A program made the position numbers and the translations under genes. The notes beneath the pieces were generated by a model. It searched no databases and had not been told where the DNA came from. It saw only the letters and a list, made by a program, of their open reading frames with translations. DNA of 64,000 nucleotides from Silene latifolia (taxonomy: Eukaryota > Streptophyta > Magnoliopsida > Caryophyllales > Caryophyllaceae): positions 12,895,541-12,959,540 of the forward strand of contig NC_133537.1 of the NCBI RefSeq assembly GCF_048544455.1, read 5' to 3'. This document shows, piece by piece, positions 30,899 to 41,951 of the stretch. Position 1 is the first letter of the stretch; every line of letters starts with the position of its first letter.

Positions 30899-33800
30899 AT
30901 GACCACCACTCGACTAACCATCACCGCCTTACCACCGCTCCCTTCTCTCTCCACCGATACTCGCCGGAACCCTAGCTTTCTCTCTCCTCTCACCGTCACA
31001 AAACGCATATCTCCGCCACTGCTCTCCGCCGCTGGAATCGTCTCTCTCCTCCCATCCAAACCTACCCTCCGCCGCGCTCCGCCGCCGTATCTCGCCGGAA
31101 AATATAGAGCTTTAGCTGCCGCCGGGGATGGCGGCGGCGGAGAGATAGAAACGCCGAGTTTCATTGAATTTGTAACGTCGGAAAGAGTGAAGGTTGTGAT
31201 GATGCTTGGATTAGCTTTAGCTTTATGTAATGCTGATCGTGTTGTTATGTCCGTCGCTATTGTTCCGCTTTCTCTTACTAATAACTGGAGTCGTTCTTTC
31301 GCCGGCGTTGTTCAGGTCTATCTATCTATCTATCGATTTGCGTGTCGATTTCGTGTTCTTCATGTTTTACTGTTTATTAGAACTTCTGGAGGTTTTGCGT
31401 GTTTTATTGTGATTTTAGCTGTTTGTTGATGTATATTTGTTTGAGTACTATGCATGTGTACAAATCCTCGAAATTAGTAGAAGAAATTTCGTTAGGTTGA
31501 CGGAATTTGATTCGTTGAGTGATTTCAATTGATACTTAGTGCATTTTTCAGATTTTGCTCTAGCTCTTCGAAATTAGTAGAAGAAATTTTGCTAGCTTGA
31601 CGATTTTGTATCGTTGAATGATGCTTGTTGCATTTGTCAGATTAGCTTGTATAGGTGGTGTATAAATCTTCTAAATTAGTAGAAGATGATTTATTAGAAT
31701 TTATGGAGGGTTTTTTTTCCTTGTATTTTAGTTGTTTGTTTTGTACCCCTATCCCGTCAATTGTTGTCCTTTGATTTTGGTACAAAGACCAAGGAAAGAG
31801 GAGAGGCCAGAGGGCCACTTACTAAATTACATGTGGACCAAGTTGAGTGTGAATGACCAAATTGTTCATCAAATGCATTTCTAATATAGAAAGGACAACA
31901 ATTGACTGAGACACCCCAAAATGGAATATGACAACAAATGTCCGGGGACGGAGGGAGTATTGTTTGTTTGAGTACTATGCATGTGTACAAGGACTTGTTG
32001 TCATGTTATGGTTAGCGATTTAGCTATAGCTTGTGTAAGGTGTTGCTCGTCGAAATTACTAGAAGAAATTTCGTTAGGTTGAGGGAAATTGGATCATTGA
32101 GTGATTCTATGTATGCTTGGTGCATTTGTGAAATTTAACTTGTACAGGTCTTCGAAATTAGTTGGAGAGAATTTATTAGGTTGACGAATTTTAATTCATC
32201 GCGTTATTATACGTTTGATGCTTTGTGCATTTTGTTAGATTAGCTTGTATAGGATTTATGTTGATCTTCGATATTAGTAGAAGAGAATTTACTAGGTTGA
32301 CGAAATTTGAATCGTTGAGTGATTATACGTTTGATGCTTGGCGCATTTTGTTAGATTATCTTGCATAGGTGTTGTACTAATCTTCAAAATTAGTAAAAAA
32401 AAAATTTGTTAGGTTGACAAATTTTGAATCGTTGAGTGATGTACGTTTGATGCTTGGTGCATTTTTGTCAGATTAGCTTGTATATGTGTTGTATTATCAT
32501 GCTAATATGTTCCACTTTCTCTCTTGATTAGCTGGAGTCTTTCTTTTTGCCGTTGCTCAGGTGGAGTATCTTTCTGTCTATCTATTTGCTCGTCAATTTC
32601 ATGCTCTTCTTACTGTTTTTTGTAGAACTCTGGATTTTTTTGGTGATTTCAACGATTTGTCGATGGCTATTTTGTTTGAGTAGTGTGCACGTGCGTGAGG
32701 ACATGCTATCGTGCTAGTATTAGCGATGTAGCTAAAGCTTGTATTTGTGGTATAGTTGTATAGGTGTTGTGTTAATCTTCTAAATTAGTAGAAGAAAATT
32801 TATTAGGTTGAGGAAATTTGAATCATTGAGTGATTATAAATTTGATGTTTGGTGCATTTCGTATGATTTCATTAATTGTATTGATCTTCAGAGCAAGTGG
32901 AGAAAACAACTCATTAGGTTGACGAATTCTGAATTACTTGGTGATTATTCGGTTGATGTTTGGTGTATGTTGTAGATTTCATAATTGATTGGAGTTAGAG
33001 AGGTGTTTAATGGAGCTACTGACGGTCATTCGGGTGTTTTGAAATATTATTTGCTTGATTTATGGTGCATTTTGTTTGATCTTTATGCTATTTTTATTAC
33101 TTTTTGCCGTTCTCTTTTTCGTATTTGGCATTTCGAAATTTCAAGTTGTCGCGTGTAATTTATGTTGATTGCAGACATCTAAATTGTTTGATCAGTTCTG
33201 TGATTCTAAGAGAGTCTGGTTTGAACTTTGAAGTAATTTCATAAGCTAGACTTCATACGATATTATAAATATTTCATCAAATTATTGATTATATATGCTT
33301 AATAAACTAGAACTTGAGTGATACTTGTTTGTTCTGTTACTGACCGAAGCTTCAGCTATGATGACAGTCATCTTTCCTGTGGGGCTACCTTGTGTCCCCT
33401 ATTGCTGGTGGAGCTCTTGTTGATTACTATGGCGGGAAGACTGTGATGGGATGGGGTGTTGCTTTATGGTCACTTGCTACCTTTCTTACTCCGTGGGCAG
33501 CAGAGAAGTCTCTCTGGGCTCTGCTTTTCATGCGAGCTATGCTTGGTGTCGCAGAAGGTGTTGCTCTTCCTTCAATGAACAACATGATATCGAGGTACTA
33601 ATGTATATCATGTTGAATAAAAACCATGTTATATTCTTCAGAGCATAACGTTGAGTCGAGAAGGGTGAAAAACTTATTGGCGTAGCGTCTTGATTGGATG
33701 CTTCACTATTGTTTTTATATAGTGATGATGAAACAGATTTCTGAGTTTCAGTTTTTGAAATTATTTGTCCTAGATGGTTTCCTCAGGTAGAACGAGCAAG

Positions 33801-36004
33801 AGCTGTTGGCCTAGCGATGGCTGGATTTCAACTTGGAAGTGCTATTGGTCTTGTACTGTCTCCAATTCTCATGTCTAGAGCTGGTGTGTTTGGTCCATTT
33901 GTGATATTTGGATTATCTGGATTTCTATGGGTTTTGGTATGGTTGTCTGCTACATCCAGTATTCCAGAGAGAAGCCCTCAGATATCTGCGTATGAACTGA
34001 AGTACATACTTGCACAGCGGCAAAAGATTCCCCAACCTAATGCCACCAGGAAGACATCAAAGGCTATGACAATCCCTCCTTTCAAACGGCTGCTGTCCAA
34101 GCTTCCTACGTGGTCGCTTATGGTAGCAAATGCTATGCATAGCTGGGTAATGATAGTTATTTTGATCTGCTAACCTTTATGTTCTGATCAGCAGTGCTGA
34201 TATTATTACTTCAGAATTCAGAGGACAGCTAAACCATTTGTTTGTTTGTTTGTTTCTGATTAACGCTAAAGAAAACTTTTTTATGTGCAGGGGTTCTTTG
34301 TTATACTTTCATGGATGCCCTTGTATTTTAACAGTGTAAGACCAATTCACAGCCTGATTATTTATCGTATAATGTAGTCATTTTTCTGAAAAGGTGTATG
34401 CCTTGTTGAATAATCGATTAAACATGTAATGCAGGTATACCATGTTGATCTTAGACAAGCAGCATGGTTTAGTGCTGTTCCATGGACTATGATGGCTCTT
34501 GTGGGATATTTTGGAGGCGCTTGCTCCGACATTTTGATCCAGCGTGGTCTAAGTATCACTTTGACTAGAAAAATCATGCAGGTTTGCAGCTATTTTTCTC
34601 GATGGAATCCTCACTTCTTCTGTAGCTTAATGGACAGCTTGCTTCCTGTCTTCTTTTTCTCTTTTTTTCCCCCCGCTAGAGAATTCATTTTTTAACATAC
34701 ATACCATGAGTACTGCTCATTAATAATAATACATAAAAGTTTTTAACTCTTTCTTCAAACAATCAAATTCTAAAAAGTTGGTAGACTTCGGCCTGATAGC
34801 CACCTAAAGTGACTCGCAGTAGGTGATCATTCACTGTCTAAACTAGAACGTCTTTTTTATATGCAGTCCATAGGATTCTTTGGTCCTGCCATTGCTCTTT
34901 TTGGACTAACAACTGCTAAAAGCCCGACTATCGCTTCTGCCTGGCTTACATTAGCTGTTGGGCTAAAGGCCTTCAGTCATTCTGGTTTTCTTGTAAATAT
35001 TCAGGTTTGTGTTTTCTAAAGCCCTATATAACTACTGGCATTTAGTTTCTTAAGCTTGAGTTCCACATAACTCTTTCTTCTCTCTTCTTTTGATGCTAGG
35101 AAATCGCACCACAATATACTGGTGTCTTACATGGTAATTGGGATTTTGTTTGTTGTTTTACCTAATTGTGTAGTTTACAATTTTGTTTTGAAGCTTTAAG
35201 TGTTGGTTAGCACGTTATGACTTCAGTTAATATTTGTATTTCTACAGGCTTGGCCAACACAGCTGGAACTTTTGCTGCCATTCTAGGAACAGTAGGAGCT
35301 GGATATTTTGTTGAACTTGTAGGTTCGTTCAAAGGATTTCTGTGGCTTACGTCTTTCTTGTACATCGTTGCTGCTTTATTCTGGAATCAATTTTCAACCG
35401 GGGAGCAAGTAAATTTTGATGAAGCTGGTAGGTATCGGCCCTCTATTTCACGATGTCTTAAAAATGCTTTCGCGTTAGTGTTCCTGTTTATGTAGACATA
35501 GGCAACCCCTTCTCCCCTGTTTCCACTAGAACTAGCTTTGTGCCGTTGTCATTATGATTTGGCTCATTCACAACATTGTTTGGCGATTTTTGAAGGTGTT
35601 CTGTGTTTAGTACTTCTAGGGTGTGTTTGGATTAGGGGATTTGGAGGGAAAGAAAGGGGAGGGAATTGGAGGGATGAGAAATCCATTGTTTGGTTAGCAA
35701 AGTGAAGGTAGAGGGATTTGGAAGGGAAGGAAAATGGACCCCTTCTTTTCCCTCTTACAAGGCAAAATTTCCCCCCTCCAACATAGGAAAGATTTGGAGG
35801 GAAAATCACCTCCCCCATTCCCTCCTCCCCTTCCCTTCCCTCCCTTTTCCCCCACTTTTGCTATCCAAACACACCCCCTAAAGTTTTATTTATCATCATG
35901 TGAACCTTATTAACAAAAAATGGTTAAGCTATGCATTTCGCTCATTCCTTAGGTTCACCTTTTTTTTTCACAGTTTCGTACATATTTGATTTGCAGATTC
36001 CTGA
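30899..36004 (+). CDS. PHT4-family (ANTR-type) anion/phosphate transporter, plastid type
   Basis: Nine exons with GT-AG borders join in frame: 30899-31315, 33368-33594, 33774-34146, 34291-34335, 34435-34581, 34867-35004, 35100-35133, 35248-35427 and 35997-36004 (522 aa). The first 70 or so residues are rich in Ser, Thr, Pro and Arg and lack acidic residues, as in a chloroplast transit peptide. The rest is a major facilitator with about 12 membrane segments. NADRVVMSVAIVPL lies in the first segment, SSFLWGYLVSPIAGG starts exon 2, and RAMLGVAEGVALPSMNNMIS carries the family's loop motif. Related Arabidopsis PHT4 proteins move inorganic phosphate (PHT4;4 moves ascorbate) across plastid membranes with sodium or protons. 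Which PHT4 paralogue this is cannot be settled by eye. The last exon codes only two residues and the stop. Intron 1 is over 2 kb and holds tandem repeats and a MITE. Confidence 0.92.
31465..32980. repeat. Degenerate tandem repeat of about 105-115 bases in PHT4 intron 1
   Basis: The unit contains AAATTAGTAGAAGAAATTT, GGTTGACGAATTTGA, CGTTGAGTGATTATACG and TTTGATGCTTGGTGCATTT in this order. I count about nine diverged copies, starting near 31470, 31567, 31668, 32050, 32151, 32263, 32383, 32778 and 32885. The series is interrupted by a MITE at 31744-31959 and by a stretch repeating exon-like sequence at about 32520-32660. All copies lie in one intron. Confidence 0.8.
31744..31959. mobile_element. 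Stowaway-like MITE in PHT4 intron 1
   Basis: The right end reads GGACGGAGGGAGTA, the inverse of the Stowaway signature TACTCCCTCCGTCC. The left end TACCCCTATCCCGTCAATTG is a diverged copy. Subterminal sequence ATTGTTGTCCTTT near the left is mirrored as AAAGGACAACAATTG near the right. The length of about 216 bases fits. It was inserted into the tandem repeat array of the intron. Confidence 0.7.
35618..35880. mobile_element. MITE in the last intron of the PHT4 gene
   Basis: The ends GGGTGTGTTTGGAT and ATCCAAACACACCC form inverted repeats, with a possible three-base CTA flank on both sides. The inside is strongly purine-rich in its left half and pyrimidine-rich in its right half, so the whole 260-base piece can fold back. 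It resembles PIF/Harbinger (Tourist) or hAT MITEs. The superfamily is uncertain. Confidence 0.65.
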
Positions 36005-38355
36005 AGCCGATTAGTAGCCTTGTTGCCAGCTAGGTGTAGATATTATGGCGTACGTTGGAAATGTAAGTGGCAGAGAGAGTTGGAGGGACGAAGAAATTGG
36101 ATCTCTCACAATTTTTCTCATCATATCATAGAAATATTACAAGTGCGTTTATAGGCTGTAAATATTAAAATGTAGTACATGTATAGGAAACAATTGTGTT
36201 CTAGGAAATTTTCAAACCTTTTTGACTGTAATTTTTGGACGCAAAGAGGACCGTCAACAAAGAGACTTTTGTATGTGTTGGATTTTTGGGTCAGCTTGAT
36301 ATGGTCTGCTAGTAATGTGGCCCGCGGAAAATCGGAAATGTGTAACAAACATTTCCTTGCAGGTAAAAGAGTGTGTGATGCACATACATCTTAGAATATC
36401 TTCGACTTAAGAATACACCTGCTATAGCTGTCTCTCGTGGCTTAAATGGACTTTTAAATTATGGTTGATTGATTCTTCTTATCTTGGTTGCTAAACATAT
36501 TGTGCACTGAATTCGCTCCTGGGTGAAACGGACTTCTAATTATCGCTGATTAGGTCTTCTTATTTTGACACACTCTGAACTGAATGCATCCTATTACGTC
36601 TTATCCAACAAGCTGGAGACTTCAACTTGTTCATGCTGATAGAAAAGCTTTGAGCCTTCAGAAAAACAGGTATTTTCTTCATACACTTGAAGCTGCTTTA
36701 AGGAAAATCACTGTTGTTTTTTAGCTTTTACAGCTTTTGCGTCCAAGTCGGCAGATGCCTTTCCGGAAGGGGAGTCCTGCATCTTAAACGAGTAAAATTA
36801 CTCCCTACATCCCGTTCATATCATTCTCATTTGACTTTGGTGGTCAAATAATGCTGACTTTGACCTATGTATTCTCATAATAAATAGTGGTCACCACTAT
36901 CTAAATTTTTTAATGTGAAAGTAGTATTTTGATAAATCAAACCTGCAAATTTTACATGGTGTCTCTAGTTCTCTGCACATATTTGGAAAATTTGATAGTC
37001 ATGACATTGGTTGGCCACTAACGTCAAATGAATACGTTGAATTTGGAATGAAGTAATTTTGATTGATAAGACTGTCACTTCAAAGACGTTTACCAAATAT
37101 AAAATGCAATGCAGGTAATCAAGAATTTTGGGCTCGAGTTTGTTGAAAGATAGGACATTGCAATTGATCGAGCTCATGCAGCCATACTCCGTAGTTATTG
37201 ATGGTATGTTCTTTTCAACCTCCCTAACTAACAAAACTTGCAAATTGGTACATCATGTTAGTTGTTTATATTCAGCTGTGTGAAGAAAAGAGAGGGTTGA
37301 GTAAAGATTAAGTAAAACTATATCATTTATATGCTGTGAATCTGTGATATCTACTCTCATCTCTGTATCATATTAATGTTCATTTATGGGTCGTGTTAAT
37401 TACTCGTATATATTTAGTGGGTTGGTCTCACAAGTAAGAACGTTTTACCGACTCCTTTACTTTATATTGTCCCATGTATACTTTCTCCATTTAACTAGAT
37501 GAGTGAATGCTGTGTTCAGTGCTGGTATCAGAATGTGTTCAGTCCTGTTTTCAGAATTCTTCAGTGATAAATTTGCATTCATTCTGGAAGTTTAATATCA
37601 TTGCTTCACATGACAATTATTAGTTCGGAACATGCTTCACATGACAATATACATGAGACCTATATACTCATGAGTGATATGACTCGTATCACTAATGGAG
37701 TAAACACACATTCTCAGCATAAGCTCTTGCTCTTCTCTTAGTTCTCTGTAAGTCTAATGTTACCCAACTGTCACATGAGACCGTTTCAAGACCTCACAGT
37801 TTTACGCTCACATGCTTATGTAGATTTGACACGTTCCTACATTTTCTCGAAACTAGACGAGGAATTTGTTTTTTTTTTTAATTTTTGAACAAAATGTGAT
37901 CAAAAGATAACTAATCATCACGTTTATGCAGGCACCTTGAATAAACCAAGAGAAGGCATACCCGCATGCCAGATTGCCAGTAACCTAGCAATGAACCGAG
38001 AAGATTCTAGAACTTTCCCGGGAGTTTATTGCGGCATTTCGACTGTCTTGACTCCTGACCGTCCATGAAGGATTGCATTGAAGCATAGTAGGCACAGAAG
38101 TTACAAAGAATTTCCGATGTACCTCATTTTGTTCCCTTGCTAAGCGAGAGCCTTATAGAGCCTGGCCTGGTAATATCAGGAGTCAGGACAACTTTGAGGT
38201 TCATGTTCCGCACCTCTCTATCTGTCAGTTTTATTCCTCTCTTTTACTCCCTTTTTTATGCTTTTAAACTTCAACAAACGCAGAACTATAAATAGAATTC
38301 AAAACTTCACTTTTAAGACTAATCGATTTTTTCTGGTGTCAAATGAGTCATAAAG
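36005..38355. other. PHT4 3' region and intergenic DNA
   Basis: The first few hundred bases are probably PHT4 3' untranslated region. At 36797 a Stowaway-like end (ACTCCCTACATCCCG) occurs without a clear partner. Some short stretches (for example 36605-36667 and 37930-38010) have splice-like borders but no readable protein, so I call no gene. Confidence 0.5.
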
Positions 38356-38359
38356 CCAG

Positions 38360-38455
38360 AACAATATAAGGGAGAAGGGGATTCAAACACGTGACCTATT
38401 GTCATAATACCTCGGTCTTAACCACTAGGGTAAGACGCCTTCGGTAACAATCTTT
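38360..38455 (-). mobile_element. tRNA-derived SINE-like sequence
   Basis: On the minus strand CCTAGTGGTTAAGACCGAGG resembles a tRNA A box (the polymerase III promoter). About 25 bases later GTCACGTGTTTGAATCC resembles a B box (GGTTCGAANCC). The arrangement is that of a plant SINE head. No clear poly(A) tail or target duplication was seen, and it does not fold as a real tRNA. Confidence 0.45.
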
Positions 38456-39291
38456 TTCCTTTGTTATGTGGATGCACATGTCATCCCCACATTGATGATG
38501 TTTAATGTGAACTTTTGAGTTACTCTGAGTCTTTGCCTTCATTCTCACAATAGCTCAGGCAAGATGTTGGCAGTTGTTGTAATCAACTCTATTCGACTTT
38601 TTTACGTTTTTAGTTGATCATTTTTCCTGTATTTTGTGCCATAAATTATTGATAATTGTATTTAAGAAATTATTGATAGTACAGTGGCATACACTGATTA
38701 TCCGGGGCAGCATCCATGGACATTTGACTCGACATGATGCTCACCAGTTTAATTGGAGGTTTCGAGTTGCGATCCCAACTTTTGCTACGAATTTTCAATC
38801 CATGATGGTAAATTTTGCGTTCTATATAGATTTACTTGACTCAAAACGGAATATAAAATGTGTCGAATTTGATTATTGTTATTGATATTGCAGAATCTTT
38901 TCACAAGTCTACCGGTAAAAAAGCATCTTGATTGTTGATGGCTGAGACTTGAGAGTTGCATGTATTTTGCGTGAGTTTGTCATAAAATTGTCAATTTTCC
39001 AAGTTGAAGGAAGAAGACGAGAATCAGCTGAATCTATACAGGGTACAGTACACCTCTTCCATTAATTGTTTTGGGATCCACAAGATAAGCTAAAATATCG
39101 TAAGGCGTGCCCTTCTAAAGCTGCCACGTGTACTCCAAAAGATATCATCTCATCATCAATTTCAACATTTCCCATACTTTGGTAGAATAGTACTCTTGTA
39201 GGTGGTACTAGCCTCTCTCCGGCCTGCTCTTATTTTAATCGGAAGAGAGTTGTGAGAGGTCTTTTTGAAAGGACAATGTACAATGAGATTT

Positions 39292-39482
39292 TGTTAACTG
39301 GTTCAATTAGTCTTGCTGAAGACGGGTCGGAGCAAGTGACAGATAATGCCACTCACAAAACGAATAGGGGGGACAAGGTGGGGACACCCCCATGTGCTTC
39401 CCTCTCTCCTCTATTTGGGTCATTTGTGAGGAAAATTGGTATCCGTCACTCCAAAGTGACGGATACGTGCCGTCACAAATGA
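39292..39482. mobile_element. MITE of a family with a GGGGGACAAGGTGGGG core, copy 1
   Basis: This piece shares the core GGGGGGACAAGGTGGGG, then ACCCCCATGTGCTTCC, with 57465-57615 in the opposite orientation. Both copies also have a subterminal hairpin built from TATCCGTC and GACGGATA, and an end of the AATGAGAATTTGTG type. Short near-identical direct repeats (AATGAGATTTTGT plus AACTGG) lie on both sides here. It has no coding capacity. Confidence 0.6.
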
Positions 39483-40179
39483 GATTTTGTGTAACTGGTT
39501 TGGTCTTGTTTAAAACTGTCTTAATTTAAAAAACATTTTACAACCACTTTTTATTTTCTACTTTATTTTAGTCGGGTATGACTTATGACTTATGAGAGCC
39601 ATTAGGACTGTTTAAACAACAAATAGTGCCTAGCACCAAAAAAAAAAAAAACAAATAGTGCCTAAACCCAATTTGATTCTTTAATTCTCTTAACACATTC
39701 TTAAAACAAAGGGAAGCTTAATTCTTTAATTCTCTTTTTTTGTGTTATGCGCACGAAGGACATAAATTTGATTCCAGTTACCCTTTAATTTGTTGGTCTT
39801 CCAAAGTTCAAATCCAAAAACTTTGGGGCAAGTTTGAGCTTAAAATTAGCTCTTTTAAACTCGATTAAACCACATCGATTCCACTCCCATTTACCTTTGA
39901 GTAAGCGATATAACTTAAATAATTCAACATGCAGTAAGTATATTATGGTAAAATAGTGAGTATCCATTCTTAATTTAAATGACATTCCTTAAGGTGAACT
40001 AAAAATCTCACTTGAAAAATCAATTTTATAGTTTAAGACGGGTCAAATAACTACCATTTTCATAGTTAAGACAAAAACAAAATGCTTAGATATTAGCAAA
40101 AAAATTGTCTTTAATGCAAGTGACATGTATTTAATCCCGTTTTAATCTTGACAATGATTCTTCTTAAGAGAGACTTATT

Positions 40180-40489
40180 TAGGCATCGTTTGGTTGCCAT
40201 TAGAAATGTGGAGGAATTCAAAAATCCTATGAATTGGAAAAAATAGAGATGTTTAGTTACCCAAAATCCCATGATTTACATTTTCTAGGAATTGCAAACT
40301 CCTCCGTAATGGAGGAGTTTGATTACCTAGCTCCAGGGGTGGAGGAGTTTGATTACCTAGCTGGGCTAGCTCCCCCTGGGTAGTTTGAAATTTCTGTGTC
40401 CATTCAATTCTTACATGTCAACCAAAAGTCTTTGTGTTTTTGAAATTAACGAGAGATTAATTCTGCTATGACAACCAAACGACACCTTA
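40180..40489. mobile_element. Tourist/PIF-like MITE
   Basis: The ends AGGCATCGTTTGGTTGCCAT and ATGACAACCAAACGACACCT are inverted repeats with a few mismatches over about 20 bases. The length is about 310 bases. A 22-base unit (GGAGGAGTTTGATTACCTAG) is duplicated inside at about 40310-40360. No coding sequence. Confidence 0.68.
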
Positions 40490-41951
40490 TGCTCCGTAGA
40501 ACAGTAGGAGTATGTATTGAATTTGTATGCTTTATACAATCATTTTTCGTCTTTTTTCCTTTCATCTCGCATATTCTTTTTCTCTCACTCTCCTCTTTTT
40601 CTGTCGTAATCACTAAATATCTTTGCTAATTTTATATTTTTTCACAAATCCTATAATGCAAATAATTTTTAACGGTCCATTTTTATTTATGCTGTTATAG
40701 TATTATCAATTATCATTATTACTATATTAAGTGCTGGAGATCTTCTCTCAGTTCTACTTCCATTTCATATTCCAAAAAAGTATGATACTTTTCTCTTTAG
40801 TTACTCTCACTAATTTCCTGCTTATTTTAGTTCATGGATTTTGTGCTCCAATGAAACGGATATATCCGTTTTAATCTTAAAAACTTTTTATTAGTCCATA
40901 CGATCTTGGCTTAAACAAGATTTTGTATTATGCTGCATGGTTGCTTGTTAAGTGGTTAAAGTTCATTTTAGTTTTTTTTGAGGAATTTTCTTCCATAAAA
41001 TTCTACTGCTCATAATTAAGTTCATATATTTTTCTGCTTGATTTATTATTGTGTTTGTGCTTTCCTCGATTTCTATTTGATTTAACTGAAATTGGGAGAT
41101 TCTGTTATTATGCAATGTGTGTATTGCATAATGTTGAATTTTCCTTCTTTTTTTTTGTTTAATGGGAGCCACGAGGGCGAATATGATGATGATGGGATTT
41201 GAACACAAGGTCGTTAAGTACCACCCTCATGGCTTGTGAGTCTTGTGAAGAAGTGTGTAAATTCAATCAAATAGTAAATTTTTGTTACTGAGATCAGTTT
41301 TAGACAGAATTGAGGTTTAATTTTGGGGCTTTTGATTGACATTGCATTGCAATCGATTGTGAGTGCCGTCATAACTTGTGACCATCACAAGTAAGTATTT
41401 GTGTTAATTACAGCAAGTCTTGCTTGTGACCGTCTGTCCGTCTTATGATAAGACCGTATGTGTGTGCTCGAGTTATACGGAGTAATGGAGTATTGTTTTT
41501 GTTTTGATTTGTGTATGATAAGTTTTAGTTTGTGGCTGCCAATTTTTGTCATTAAGCTAAAAAAATAAAGCTTTATATTGTTTATGTTGATAGACTAAGA
41601 TGAGATTCCATTATATACGGGTCTAGCAGGAGAGACAATCTACCCTATATGCCTGGAGTACAAAAGAAGTAGACTTTGGGTTATAGTGGTCAACACGCTC
41701 GTTTTGGGACACTCATATGTGGGTAAACATATCATAATACGAGGTTTAAATTTTTTGTCTATTTTATGAGTGTGCCATTGAGACTGACATGCTAGTGTTT
41801 TGTGGCTGAAATAGCAAAATTGACTGGAAATTTTGAAGGTTTACTGTTATTGCTTGAGTATTATTGTTAGAATGGTTGTTTGATCTTTGATAACATGTTT
41901 GGTGTTTTTTGGTTTATATATATAGATTAAAAGAGCTTTTGACTGCTGTCA
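40490..41951 (+). other. Intergenic DNA and likely promoter/leader of PHS2
   Basis: AT-rich sequence without a readable gene. The 5' untranslated region of PHS2 must lie at its end. A leader intron is possible, because many plant phosphorylase genes have one, but I cannot place its borders. No TATA box can be assigned with confidence. Confidence 0.45.

Noticed and set aside
33392-33601. Separate small transporter gene
   Set aside because: It is exon 2 of the PHT4 gene, continuous with the flanking exons.
36600-38010. Short exon-like segments with GT and AG borders
   Set aside because: No readable protein or conserved phase between them. They could be untranslated exons but this cannot be supported by eye.
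38360-38455. A tRNA gene
   Set aside because: A- and B-box-like motifs are present, but there is no acceptor stem or anticodon arm. It is better explained as a SINE head.
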